Positions 1 to 11,129 are shown, counted from the stretch's first letter. The stretch is 64,000 nucleotides of DNA from Ascarosepion bandense (GCA_037127315.1 JBBBDQ010001614.1:699501-763500), one strand, 5' to 3'. Translations and numbers: made by a program. Notes: generated from the letters alone by a model not told the origin.

Positions 1-31
1 ATCTATCTATCTATCTATCTAAAGCTGACCA

Positions 32-95
<64 letters not shown>

Positions 96-132
96 CCAGT
101 CTGTTCATATCTATCTATCTATCTATCTATCC
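1..132. repeat. (ATCT)n microsatellite, edge of a larger array
   Basis: Tetranucleotide ATCT array that enters from the left edge, broken by a short spacer reading CAGTCTGTTCAT. The same spacer punctuates the big array at 21126-23005, so both belong to one higher-order repeat family. Confidence 0.95.
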
Positions 133-258
133 ACAGCACTCACTACCTTTTTCAGCTCCAAGCTTGTCTCATTTTCCCCTCTTTTTACATATGAGGGGAA
201 GGAAATAAGTAACAGAAAGATGAAAGAAAAAAAAAATATATATATATATATATATATT

Positions 259-516
259 AATTCTCCACAATCAAGCCCGTTTCCCAGCTCATCAGTGTGG
301 TGAGATACATCGAAACTCGACAAATTTGGTGTCAGTCGGAATCGCTACTCCTAAGTTTAGGCGCATGGAATCAGAGAGGGGAAATTTTATCGTCTTGTAT
401 ATAAAGTGTATACACACGCCAGTCACAGAAAGAACTCTATTCATTTCTAAAGAGTAATGGATATATCGCACAAGTGGAAACTGTTTTTAAAAATTTCTTC
501 TCTAGAGAGCTCAATC
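259..516 (-). mobile_element. tRNA-derived SINE with decayed hammerhead tail
   Basis: Shares its whole length with 41911-42196. Read on the minus strand it has an A-box-like and a B-box-like segment, then CTGATGAG, then a (TA)n tract (233-258). The loop and 3' side of stem II are deleted, so the ribozyme core at about 262-300 cannot fold normally. It is probably a dead copy. Confidence 0.6.
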
Positions 517-567
517 GTAACGAGACCATAAATACAATTCAAAGAAAAACAGATTACATTATATATA

Positions 568-1161
568 CAGTTATTTGCAAAAGTATTAGGACAATAACTA
601 TTTTATCTTTTATGAGGCATCAATATAAAGTTCAAATCAACCCTGTCCTAACACTTTTGCACACTACCGGTAATGTGCAAAAGTATTAGGACAGGGGTAA
701 TTTTCCTAAAAACTTCACTAAAATTCAAATACATGGTAAAAAGCCAAAGCTTTGTAAGAATTATTTATCTAAAAAGGAAGAGAAAGGAAGGCTTCAGAAT
801 TTGAATTGTCCCCCACAAAGCCCTGATCTCAATCCTATTGAACATCTATGGGATATTTTGGATAAAAAATTGATTAATGTTACTTCGCAAGACACACTTT
901 GGGAACAAATACAAGCTTCTTGGCAGGAGATACCATTAGATACATTGAAGAAGCTTGTGATGTTAATGCCTGACAAATTGAAGGCCGTAATCAAAGCAAA
1001 AGGCTATTATACTAAATATTAAATTTATTTTGTAAAAAATATTTTTTCTTGTTAAAGCATTTGTTGAGTAAATCAGATAAAATTACTAAAATTAAATTGT
1101 TTATTTTCTGTCAATATGCCTCATAAAAGATAAAATAGTTCTTGTCCTAATACTTTTACAC

Positions 1162-1207
<46 letters not shown>

Positions 1208-1423
1208 TAGGTGCGATTGGTAAATTGTCGCAATTATTTTATTATATCAAAGCAAAAGGCTATTATACTAAATATCAAATTTATTTTGTAACAAGTATTT
1301 TTCTTGCTAAATCATTTTGTTGAGCAATCCAATAAAATTACTTTAATTAAATTGTTTATTTTCTGTCAATATGCTTCATAAAAGATAAAATAGTTCTTGT
1401 CCTAATACTTTTGCACAGTACTG
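568..1423 (+). mobile_element. Composite Tc1-like transposon (856 bp)
   Basis: Three parts: a 601-bp Tc1 deletion derivative (568-1168), a (TA)n tract (1169-1206), and a chimera (1207-1423) that ends in the same Tc1 terminus. The outer ends both read CAGT...GCAAAAGTATTAGGAC in inverted orientation. Both flanks carry TA (566-567, 1424-1425). The same composite occurs inverted at 48178-49043, so the whole block appears to behave as one unit. An internal palindrome (about 643-700) is formed by two further terminus copies around ACTACCGGTA. Confidence 0.75.
801..1022 (+). pseudogene. Tc1 transposase C-terminal remnant
   Basis: The frame encodes the C-terminal end of a Tc1-type DDE transposase. 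It shows the PPQSPDLNPIEHLWD block with the third catalytic residue (Glu), followed by about 50 residues ending GYYTKY and a stop. The HTH domain and the first two Asp residues are missing, and upstream sequence runs straight into terminus sequence. The same junction is present at 28871-29405 and 48439-49043, so the deleted form itself was amplified, probably in trans by a full element. It is non-functional as an enzyme. Confidence 0.8.
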
Positions 1424-1548
1424 TATATAATCTAGTTTTCTTTTAATTTTCCTGTTACGCTGTTATGTCTCATGAATTCCTCGATCGCAATTTATTTTCC
1501 TCATCATCAGCATTTCGATTGATGTTCTCAATATTTTATGGATTAATA

Positions 1549-2293
1549 CGAGTGTTATTCAATATAAAAGGTGAATTTTTCGGTTTCAAGTCTTCTAATA
1601 CAGATAGAAGCTTACTTTTTAAAAATTTTTCAACGTAGTCTCCCAGCAGTGTCACACACATTTCCCATCTGTGCACAAGCTTCCGTATTCCCTCAACGTA
1701 AAAATTTTTGGACTGATGTCTCAGCCAATCGCTGACAGCACTTTTTACTTCATCGTCACTTTCAAACTTCATGCCTCTCGTGAACGCTTTCAAGGGACCA
1801 AACAGGTGAAAGTCTGAAGGGGCAAGGTCTGGATTCTAACGGGGATGAGGGATCAGTTCCCAGCTCGTTGATATTCTGCACCATTTGGGCTGCTGTGCGA
1901 AGCCTTGCGTTGTCTTGATGCAAGACGACTCCATATGGACAATTTTGTGTGCTGTCCCAAGAGATAGGCTCAAAGACCTTGCAATGTCATCCACTGTCAC
2001 CCATCTGTCAGACTGAATGAGGTCATTGACTCATTTGATCACCTCAGGAGACCTCACTTCTGTAGGCCTCCCAGGCATATCTTCATCCCCAACATTGCTC
2101 CGTCCTTCTTTAAACGAGTTAGCCCACTTGTAGACATTTTTTGGCTGAAACATGTGGCACCATACACAGTTGACATTCTCCTATGAATTTCAACTTGTTT
2201 GCACCCTTCAATAACCAAAAACTTGATAATTGACCTCTGTTCAAGCTTGGAGCATCTTTTTCGGTCGGCCATCTTTGTTAATTTCCAAAACAC
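1549..2293 (-). pseudogene. mariner transposase pseudogene
   Basis: The N-terminal HTH part (2293-2054, beginning MFWKLTKMADRKRCSKLEQR) is followed in another frame by a second HTH block reading SLSLGTAHKIVH, then a jump to LHQDNARLRTA (second catalytic Asp). NPDLAPSDFHLF (third catalytic Asp, D34D type) and the C-terminal WLRHQSKNFYVEGI block follow. Frameshifts and a deletion removing the first catalytic Asp make it inactive. The family assignment rests on these motifs. Confidence 0.8.
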
Positions 2294-2438
2294 TCAAAGT
2301 TTTTTTTATTCAATCTGCAAAAAAAAAATTGAATCCCTTTATAAAAGAAGGAAAGGAAAAAAATTAAAAAAAGTAAGCTTCTATCTGTATAGAAGTCCTG
2401 ATACCGAAAAATTCACCTTATTTTTTTAATGACCCTCG
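1549..2438 (-). mobile_element. Internally deleted mariner element (890 bp)
   Basis: Inverted termini beginning CGAGGGT / CGAGTGT and sharing AAGGTGAATTTTTCGGT face each other at the two ends. TA lies at 1547-1548 and 2439-2440. A full mariner is about 1.3 kb, and this copy lacks the stretch between the HTH region and the second catalytic Asp. Confidence 0.8.
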
Positions 2439-2441
2439 TAT

Positions 2442-3039
2442 TGTAGGCTTCTCGGCAAGAAAGAAAAGGTGTGGGAATGGAACAGATAAAACACTCTGAT
2501 CCCACGTAGAAACGGCATAACTGGTATACAAGCAAATATAATAATAACTCTGATACAAAAACCTAAATTTGTCTAAGATGAACAAATTTCAAAAGGTTGA
2601 AAACTTCGAATGGAGAATGTTTCTTCTTTACGAATTCCTAAGTAAATAAATTTTCGAGTTGCACTTAAAAACCTTAGATATAAAAACAAACTTATTTTTT
2701 CGAGTATTTGATCAAGAATTGATAATCTTCTTTAAAATTGTGTTTGTTATTTTAGCAAGCTTCTTAAAGAGATGCCTGATGAGAGATTAATCATTCTTTT
2801 GACTTGTAGTCAAATGGATTATGATATCCTTAAAAAATATTTTAAGTTCATTTCTAAAATTATTAATTAATCCATGGAAGATTATGTTTTAATGAATTTA
2901 AAACTGAAAATTTTTACACATGAAACTCTTTTATATTATGCTTTGGAAGTAAAAAAAAATCCTCACTAAGCAATATCGAGTCTCGTCTGTACCTTGATGG
3001 GCAACCGCTTAGGAATTCCAGGAGCTGTAAGCTTGGGAT
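2442..3039. other. AT-rich, nothing recognised
   Basis: AT-rich sequence without a convincing frame or a repeat shared elsewhere in the window. Confidence 0.6.
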
Positions 3040-3165
3040 GTGCAGGTGGTGTAATGGATAATGGCTTGCAACTGTTAATTGAAGAGCCGAGTACCATGGC
3101 TTTGCGATATTCAAATATTCGTGAAAATAGCCTTGGGAAAAGTATGAATTCACCTTTACATCCCA
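3040..3165 (+). mobile_element. Degenerate tRNA-SINE head
   Basis: Resembles the head and body of the SINE at 39333-39626: a GTGGTGTAATGGATA A-box-like start, then GAGCCGAGT and GCCTTGGGAAAAGTAT. It lacks the conserved 3' hairpin part. Confidence 0.5.
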
Positions 3166-3503
3166 TGAGTAAATTAGTATCTAAAAAAAATCTTAAATAC
3201 TTTCTGGCTTAAAATAACCTGTAAAGAGTTGATAATCTACAGAAAACTAATTAATCAATTAAAATCTTCGTTAACTCATGTGTTTCAAAGCGGAGTTAAT
3301 AAACATTTGTCAAATCAAATGTTCCGTGTTTGATAGCAAAAAAAATTTCCTTCATTTTCAAAAACACTGCTTGACAAAAAACGTGATCGTTAAAAAATTT
3401 AAAGAGTCAGATTTTGTGCTCTTGTTATATATTTAGAGATTCTTAAAAAAATTAAAAGCAGAATCTGCAATGTTTATGATTCTGACCTGGTATCTCGTTT
3501 TCA

Positions 3504-3782
3504 ATGTTTTTGCATTGCCACAACATAGCTTTTCTGTATCTTTTCTATAAAAAATTTCATGGTAAGTGTTTTGATGAACTTTACTCTATGGCGCATAGAA
3601 TTTACAAATTTAAACGCAGTACTAGATTGGCGGAAAGGTCTCATCATGTTACAGTTGAAATGACTAGATACAACTATATGTTCTATACTAACATTTTCTT
3701 TTGCAGCACATTTCCCTTGTGAAACTCACTTCCGGTTTCTTGCTTTCCAGCCAACTTTGATTTTCAAAAATGTAATGGTGGG
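3504..3782 (+). pseudogene. LINE C-terminal fragment
   Basis: The translation (LFYKKFHG..., TRLAERSH...) aligns by eye with the end of ORF2 of the jockey/CR1-type LINE at 4633-5133 (LFYKYFHG..., TRLATGSH...). About 90 residues are recognisable, with substitutions and at least one break. It meets a second LINE fragment in the opposite orientation at about 3783. Confidence 0.6.
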
Positions 3783-4110
3783 TTCTAGGAATCAAGGAAT
3801 GTAGTTTGTCGGGGCATTGTCCAGGGAAGTAGCAATAAAGCAGTGAGAAGATTCGCCAGGTTCCGCCAGTGGGAGATAGGTTGAAGGGTGAAAAATAATC
3901 CGTCGCCTACAAGGTTTCTGATGCGATTTTGAACTCGAGGGTAAAAAATGGAGAGTGGGCAGTTCTTACCCAAATAACGCAGAGGATAGCATGAGGCGTC
4001 AGGTACTCACTGAAGTGTTGCAGGGAGTCGATCATTTTACCTGCAGCTTTAGCGATGGATTGCATGTCCGATTTCTACTTGAGGCCAGTAGTCGGAGTAA
4101 TCCCTTTATC
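3783..4110 (-). pseudogene. LINE C-terminal fragment, inverted
   Basis: On the minus strand, RVQNRIRNLVGDGLFFTLQP and SHWRNLANL correspond to the LQRRISNVIRTDL...LQPLPHRRDVASL part of the LINE ORF2. The frame is broken. It abuts 3504-3782 head to head. Confidence 0.5.
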
Positions 4111-4424
4111 GTGACTGGCGGTTGTTCGTTCTCGAGATGTCTCGAGACGCATTGATAGCTGTTTTGTACGACACACGTATTGCTCGTTCTGATTACACAA
4201 AGTCGGTAACAATAAGAGAAGTGATTGGACGTACAATTACTCTCTTGCCATATTGATGAACCAACGCAATCAGATATTGTCGCAGAGTAGTAAAGCAAAA
4301 CGGGAAGAAATCACTTTGAAATTCAAAAATGTATCTTACTTTCTGTTCTTTTATTTTTCATTTTCCTTAATTATATTTTCTTTTCCTTATATTATTATAA
4401 GTCCTATGCTAACAGTTTCTTCTT
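4111..4424. other. No recognisable feature
   Basis: Contains a short CTCGAGATGTCTCGAG palindrome at about 4132-4147 and otherwise AT-rich DNA. No coding or repeat identity seen. Confidence 0.5.
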
Positions 4425-7400
4425 TTTTTTTTAATCGTATCACCCCGAGCAAGGCGGTAATGCCACTGATGTGCAGGGGTCTACATAAGAGTAAAAAGAT
4501 TAAGTAGAATAGAGTGAAGAGGAAGACGAAGCAGTTAGAAAGGAGCAAGAGAAGGATGGGAATACAGGTGTGATGACAGTTGCAAAGGTGGAGAGAAAAG
4601 AAAGGATATACAAGGTGGTTAAAGAACTAGAGTTAAGTAGTTAATAGATGAATATTGACATTGCATTTAAATTCCCGGAGGTTGTAGCCGTCAGGAAAGA
4701 AAGAATATGGAAGCGAGTTCCACAGTCGGGAAGTGCGAGAGAAGAAGCTGAAGAAGTAGAATTGTCGTCTGCATTTGGTTGATCTAACTGTGAATGGATG
4801 GGACCCAGTTGCCAATCTGGTTGCACGAGTAAACACCTGTTGCAGAGGCACCAGTGACTTCAGTCCGTTGGAGCAGAAGCCATGAAAGTATTTATAGAAC
4901 AGACAAAGGGAGGCCACATCTCGTCGGTGGGGAAGTGGCTGTAGTCGAGTTGCCAAGTCGGTACGTATCACATTACTGATTCTCCTTTGGAGCCTGTCGA
5001 GAACATTGAGATGAACAGCAGAGGCGCCTGACCATATATGGCAGCAGTATTCCATGCACGGACGAATGGTTGATTTGTGTATATGCAGGATGGATTCAGG
5101 CGGGAAAAACATCCTGGCCCGCCACAGTGACACAACCTTCTTAGCAGTGGATTTAGCTATGGACTTAATGTAGTGGTTTCATTTGAGATCAGAAGAAAGG
5201 GTAAGGCTGAGGAGGCGCAGTGAATTGCTCTCAGGGAGACTCGTTTGGTCCATGCTTATGGGAGGCAGGAGAGGTTGACTGTGATGATTGACAGACAACA
5301 GCTTGGTCTTAGTCACATTGAAATTGACAAGCCACTTCTTGCCCCAACTCACCACAGAGTGTAGATCCCGTTCAAGGTCAGCAGCAAGTTTATATTTGTC
5401 CGCCACGACGGGTTTTTTTACTGATGCAGAAGTAAATTGTGGTGTCATCTGCGTAGATGCCTACTTGGCTCTTGATATCATCTGGGAGGTCATTTATGAA
5501 AATAAGGAAGAGCGTCGGGCCCAGGATAGAGCCCTGAGGGACACCAGCATTTGTGCTGTAGGATGTAGAGGCATGCCCATTCAAGACTACCTTCATTCTG
5601 CGGTTATTTAAAAAAGATTAGATTAGATCAAGCAAGCGTCCGGTAATACTGTCACGCCGTAGCTTGCACAGAAGGCCAGAGTGCCAAACCCTGTCAAACC
5701 ATGTCAAAAGCCAGAGCAACAGCACGAGCCTCGCCTGACTCATCAAGGGCCTGGAGCATGTACTCCATAATGGTTGTTAGCATGTAGGCTGTGGACCTGG
5801 CAAAGCGGAATCCATACTGCTTGTCAGAGTAGAGTTTGTGGGCAGTAAGATGTTGAACTATTTCAGCATTAATTATGGCCTCAAACACTTTCCCGAAAAT
5901 TGGTAGAAGGCTGATTGGGCGATAATTGGATGGGTCCGAGGGTTCACCACAGTTCTTAAATACAGGAACGACTGAAGAGAACTTCCAACATGCAGGAAAA
6001 CAGGAAGCAGAAAGGCAGTAGTTATACAGTTTAGAGAGGACAGGGGAGAGTTCAGGAGCACATTTCTTAAGGGCTATAACCGGCATTCCATCGCCACCTC
6101 TCGCCTTATGGGGGTCAAGTTTTGAAATTACTCGGGATACTACTGTCGGGGTAATATATACGTCGTACAGTTTAGCTTCAGTTCTAATAGGGAATCGGGT
6201 GAAGGTACTCCAGACAAGTCAAATGTGGAGTTGGATGAGAATCTGCGAGCAAAGCACTCAGCTTTGTCCGCAGATGAGGTGAGAACCTCAAATTCATTGA
6301 TTAAAGGAGTTATTGAGGATTTGCTATTGTTCAGCACCCGTTTGCATAACCACCAATAGTCCTTGGAGCCGAACTTGCGGTCAGCTATGCGCTGTCTCAT
6401 TCTCTCAGCAAACAACCGCTTGGCGTCATTCAGGATTCTCTTGCACTCATTACGAGCAGACGTGAATAGGCGCCTATTGTGGTCAGATGACTGTCTCCAA
6501 AATAGTCGGAAGTAGTGGTTCCTTTGAGCAATGGCGGCCGAACAGGCAGGAGAGAACCAAGGAAACGAATGAGGTCTTAGAAAATACTTCTTGGTAGGTA
6601 TGAAGGCATCAATGCCAGCTTTCACCCATGACGAAACCTCAGAGGCACAGTCGTCAACTGGGAGATCGAACACTTTTCCTCAAGGGACGTCGCATAGGAA
6701 ATCGCGGAAGGCGTCCCAGTCTGCCTTTTGGTAGCAGTAGGAGGTCCTATAGGTAGGAGGCTCCTGGTGGGAGTGAGAGTGGAAAGAAATATTGAGAGAG
6801 ACAAAAGCATGGTCGGAGTTGCCGAGTGGGCAAAGCTGCGAGACTTGACAGGAGTCAGGTGCAGAGGTAAAGCATATATCTAATATAGAGAAGTGTCCAG
6901 AGGGAGTACTTGGAAAGCGTGTGGGGAAGTCCACTACTTGCGTAAGGGATTGGGAAATAGCAAAGTTCATGGCGTGGATGCCCGCTGAATCAGTAACAGA
7001 GTCTTTAAGCCACTCAGAATGATGGGCGTTAAGATCTCCGAATACAAATATGTGAGCGAATGGGTGGTAGGAAATAGCCTTATCTATGTTGTCAGAAATG
7101 CTATCTAGAAGTGAGCAGTCAGTAGAGGAGGGAGAACGGTAAAGAAAGAAAAGGTAGCTAACGGAACTGAGAAGTGACAGACGGAGACATACATATTGAT
7201 GGTCAGGAGATTTGCGTGATGTCACCCTAGCTATAGGGAGGTGTTCACTAACGTAGTCCCCAGCCCATGCATGTGGACAGTGGAATCCTTCCTTAAGAGG
7301 GGGAGATAACCAGGGATGGAGAAGTCAGAAGAGGGAATTGATGAGTTGAGGTTAGTCTCACAGAGCGCTAGGCTGTCAGGAGACTTTTCGTGGAGGAAAG

Positions 7401-7987
7401 ATTTTACGCTAGGAAAGTTAGTACTAATGCCCCGGATATTAGTAAAAGAAAAGTTAAGGGATTTTGGTGATTTGAGTTCGGCTGGTTTTGGATATTTTCT
7501 GATTCTGTTTATCATGTTATGGTTCGTTGATAGGGAGAAACCTAGAGTAGAGGATACAGGCGGTCATTATCCACAATCTGTGCTCGTTGGGGGAGGGGGG
7601 GGAACTGGCTCGGACAGCAACAAAGTGTGACCTCAGGGTTGCCTACCGAAAGCGATTGCAGGGACACCTATCCATGCGCGACATGGCACTACAAGAACCC
7701 CGATATTATACAACTGTTGATCAGAGCAGCCGCTCCTAATTATCAGTCGGAAGCAGCAACCAGGAAACTGCCAACCCGGTACCCTCACAATGATGAGACG
7801 TTGCTACCAACCAGACACATCGCAGGGAAATCACGGAAGCACCAGTACTGACGTCTGAGGAGAGAAAAGAGAAAGAGAAAACCGGAAACCACATCCTAAA
7901 CAGGGAACAAGGGGTAAGTCTCTACACCTGTTCAATAGACGTGGGTGGAGTGTGAACCGGGCGATAGTTTGGTCTATCTACTCCAAT
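4425..7987 (-). mobile_element. APE-type LINE (jockey/CR1 group), near full length
   Basis: On the minus strand the element runs from a 5' monomer (7987-7880, the same unit repeated at 9563-10018) through a 5' leader and a broken ORF2 to a 3' end reading CTTGCTCGGGGTGATACGATT followed by A-runs (the poly-T at 4428-4436 on the plus strand). The same 3' end recurs at 10030-10090, 33200-33842, 37735, 41230, 51620-51690 and 56090-56198. No ORF1 was seen. Confidence 0.85.
4633..7515 (-). pseudogene. LINE ORF2: endonuclease plus reverse transcriptase, frameshifted
   Basis: The reading runs in six pieces. 7515-7231 is the start of an apurinic-type endonuclease (FTNIRGISTNFPSVKSF). 7225-6680 has the endonuclease motifs GDLNAHH and GNSDHA. 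6673-6140 is a linker. 6086-5694 has RT motifs NYRPISLLPIFGKVFE and the motif-A AFD. 5596-5179 has GVPQGSILGPTLFLIFIND and the YADD catalytic box. 5133-4633 is the C-terminal region ending near SRLWNSLP. Nonsense and frameshift changes separate the pieces, so no active protein is expected. Reverse transcription of its own RNA at a nicked target is the family role. Confidence 0.85.
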
Positions 7988-8251
7988 TAAAAAAAATAGT
8001 TAATGGTAGCGAGTTAACTAAGTTTTAACTTAGTTAAAGTCCAGACAAAAAAAAAAAACACTCCTTCGATTAACCATGAAACTTAAAATTAGACACAAAA
8101 ATAAAAACAAAATTATGACTTACTTTTAAGGATATTTAAAACAGTTGTTTCCAACCCAAACACACGTACTATAATGCCAGTTATTAAAAATTATTTTATC
8201 TTTTTGGCCAGTAGGCGTGGTATAGGCGGGGGATGGAAAGTCAACTAACTA
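7988..8251. other. AT-rich spacer between LINE and mariner
   Basis: Includes a small palindrome (AGTTAACTAAGTTTTAACT region, about 8011-8035). No gene seen. Confidence 0.5.
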
Positions 8252-8253
8252 TA

Positions 8254-9517
8254 CAGGGTGTAAACGATAAATTGGCAGTTTGAGATCTCAGACTTTAAAC
8301 CTTGATAAAGAAGGGACATTTAAAGACATTTAAGATTTGCGTATATTTATTTAACTGTTTTATTAAATACAAACATTTTATTCTATGCGTCCACCTTCTG
8401 CGTCCACAACTTGCTGAATGCGAGCCCTAAAAGCACGACAGGCCTTGACAGCTAACTCTTTCTTGATATCGCGAAATGCTCGCCTTACGGAGATCTTCAG
8501 TGAGGCCACACTGTTATGGGGGCGAGCATTAGAGACTTTCTCAACATCGCCCCATAACCAATACTCGCAGGGGTTCAAATCTGGCGAACTAGAGGGCCAG
8601 ATATTTGAGGGCACAAAAAACGGCAACTCTCTCTTCAAGAAGGTCTGCACTGTTTTTGATCCATGAGCAGGTGCAGAGTCCAGGATGAATATCACTTTGT
8701 TGGGATCATCGTTCTTCTTAATCCAGGGTAAGAGAACTTCCTCCAGAATCTTCAGATATTCCACCGTATTGATCTTCAGGCCCACTTCAACGAAGTGACG
8801 GGGCATGACTTTCCCATCGCTGGCAATAGCTCCAAACACAATGACAGAGGCAGGGTGTTTACTCTGCATGACTGGAGGAACACAAGAAGGGTCAATGGCG
8901 ATAACTCTTGAGTTTCTGCAGTTGGCGACTTCGTCTACCATGAACTTTTTCTCTCCACAAAAATGCGAACGGTACCACCATGGTGTTTCAGGTGATTAAG
9001 TAGCAAGGGGCTTCTCTCTTTACGAATGGTCTTAGATTTCGCGGTAAGACTATGACTTCATCCCAAGATCTTTCCGTACTCCATTAGAAATGGTCATTTT
9101 GGTTACATTCCGCTTTTTCGCCAGGTCAGCCATTGACTGTGATGGATTTGCTGCAATGGATTGTTTCAAGCCACTAAGAAACCTTTTGGTGGGGATCTTA
9201 TCACTTCTCGGACCGTGAGCCTTCCTTTGCATGTCTTTACCTTCCCTTAAGTTTGCTACAATACGATAAACAGTCCTAGGAGCATAGCCAGTGTCTCTGA
9301 TAATGTCAGATGTCTTATGCCCGGCGCGGAACAATTCAGCAATAACCATTCTATGGTTAAATTCTACACTGGCACTCATTTTGTTAGTATTTTTAGGTGG
9401 CTAATCTGGACTTCAGACTCTAAAGAGTACAGAAACTAACATTTCAGACTGATAATGCCGCTTTAAAAAACCTAAATTGCGGATTGAAATTACTGCCAAT
9501 TTATCGTTTACACCCTG
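8254..9517 (-). mobile_element. Tc1/mariner element with perfect termini (1264 bp)
   Basis: A 25-bp inverted repeat beginning CAGGGTGTAAACGATAAATT is identical at both ends. TA target duplications lie at 8252-8253 and 9518-9519. Length and single-ORF layout fit a complete mariner-type transposon, and perfect ends suggest a fairly young insertion. Confidence 0.92.
8378..9379 (-). pseudogene. DD37E-spaced mariner-type transposase, frameshifted
   Basis: The N-terminal piece (9379-9050, 109 residues) carries an HTH region (DTGYAPRTVYRIVANLREG) and ends in TAG. Reading resumes in another frame up to about 8965. The last piece (8941-8378) holds the second Asp (VIFILDSAPAHGS) and the Glu in SPDLNPCEYWLWG. 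I count 37 residues between them, so the spacing is DD37E rather than the 34 of classic mariner or Tc1. The first catalytic Asp codon appears hit by a one-base loss at about 8962. At least two frame breaks make it inactive as read. Confidence 0.85.
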
Positions 9518-9562
9518 TATCTTATTGTTAATTGTACAGTAGTACAATAAATCCTTTATATA

Positions 9563-10090
9563 TAACTGGAGTAGATAGACTAATTGGAGTAGATAAGCTG
9601 AACTATCACACTCCACCCACGTCTATTGAACAGGCGTAGAGGCTCATCCCTTGTTCCCTGTTTAGGATGTGGTTTCTGGCCTTCTCTTTTCCAATTCTTT
9701 CCACTTTTCTTTTTTGTTTATTTTTTTTCAATTGGAGTAGATAGACTGGACTATCGCCTGGTTCACACTCCACTGACGTCTATTGAGCAGGTGTAGAGGC
9801 TCATCCTTTTTCCCTGTTTAGGATGTGGTTTCCGGCTTTCTCTTTTCCAATTTTTCACTTTTCTTTTATGTTTATTTATTTTTTTCTCTTTCAATTGGAA
9901 TAGATAGACTAAACTATCGCCCGGTTCACACACCACCCACGTCTATTGAACAGGTGTAGAGGCTCATCACTTGTGCCCTGTTTAGGACATGGTTTCCGGC
10001 TTTCTCTTTTCCAATCTATTCACTCTTACGTAGCCCCCTGCACACCAGTTGCCTTACCGCCTTGCTCGGGGTGATATGATTAAAAAAAAA
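9563..10090 (+). mobile_element. Non-autonomous LINE derivative: 5' monomers fused to 3' tail
   Basis: Three tandem units of about 163 bp start at roughly 9569, 9732 and 9895. Each contains TGGAGTAGATAGACT, CACGTCTATTGA and CTGTTTAGGATGTGG. They join directly to the LINE 3' end (10028-10090) with no coding sequence between. One copy of the unit forms the 5' end of the LINE at 4425-7987, so the units look like promoter monomers. A second example is at 51340-51690. Confidence 0.75.
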
Positions 10091-10376
10091 TATATCGTAT
10101 TCCAGTGTCGAGTACCATTCTTCCACTAATCTTTACACTGGTATTCGATTCCGGAATATATCAGAATATAATATGCCTAAGGAAAGAAGACCGAAAGTTA
10201 AAAAAATGAAAGATAATAATAAGACTAATGATTATTCATTGTAGGCTTTTTAACCAAATGGAAACATGAAGAGAAAGATGTTACAAATCAAAATTTTTTT
10301 ACCCAAATTTTCGGTAATGTGTTCGAAAATTCCGTTTTTTAACATCTTTCTCATCATGCTTCCAATTGCCGCATAG

Positions 10377-10583
10377 TCAAAGTGTGTCTCTGTTGCTATC
10401 ATCTTCATCTCGATTGTCGTGTTGATCTTGTTTGTCGGTATTTGAGAGTTCTACTGAAAACAGGTTAATATCGGAAGCCTTTTCTTGTTCTTCTTTCCTT
10501 CTGGATGATTGTTTTGCTTCTGCAGACATATTTGATAATCTTGTTGCTTTACTAGACGGCATTGTTCCGATTTTCAAAAGCAC
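10377..10583 (-). CDS. Conserved exon-like frame, unknown function
   Basis: The 68-residue frame starts MLLKIGTMPSSKATRLSNMS and is rich in Lys, Glu, Ser and Asp. The copy at 30614-30826 keeps the same frame over about 50 residues with only two substitutions (Ser/Pro and Thr/Ile), then diverges with indels. The bases just upstream read TACCTTGCAG, which could be a splice acceptor. It may be a duplicated exon or simply part of the composite repeat. No family recognised. Confidence 0.35.
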   Translation of the reverse strand: MLLKIGTMPSSKATRLSNMSAEAKQSSRRKEEQEKASDINLFSVELSNTDKQDQHDNRDEDDSNRDTL

Positions 10584-10851
10584 ACCTGCAAGGTACAGAT
10601 GATCAGTTAATGTTTATTAATATTTACTCGTGGTATTTGTCACGATAATTAGAAAATGAAATGAATTCTTTTTGCTTTTCGTTTAAAACAGCTCAAGAAA
10701 ACAAGTTGTACACGTTAATAGTAACCTAAAACTTTTTGGGCAAGGTTTTTTCATGAAAAATAACCAAAACAATCAAGTGTTATTATTTTTAATTTTTATG
10801 ACTGCATTAAGAGGTTCCATACAAACAATCTGAGAAAATGCTTGGTTTATA

Positions 10852-11129
10852 TGCACTGTAGTGCAGTGGATATCGAATCGGAATGACAAATCAGGGAGCC
10901 GAGTTCCAATTCCAGTTTAATTCGTTGCATTCACTTACGCGTAGATACACTTGGGAAAGGTACTCCTGTATCTTCCCTCCAGCTATGGGTTAAATAACAG
11001 GACAGCAACCAGTTTAATGCAGAAAGCAATGGCAACCTACTGCGGGATAATCTTCTACCCAGTCAGTCATGTCTCTTTCGAGACATGATCGCCCAAAGCG
11101 TGTATCACTTATGATACTTAACTGACTGA
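10852..11129 (+). mobile_element. tRNA-derived SINE (hairpin family)
   Basis: The head has an A-box-like TAGTGCAGTGGATATCG and a B-box-like GAGTTCCAATTCC. The body has CTTGGGAAAGGTA and CCTCCAGCTATGGGTTAA. The 3' part has a perfect hairpin, CATGTCTC TTTC GAGACATG (11068-11087), and ends CTTAACTGACTGA. Confidence 0.8.

Noticed and set aside
5288..5611. 107-residue plus-strand frame inside the LINE
   Set aside because: It is the antisense shadow of the RT region on the minus strand.
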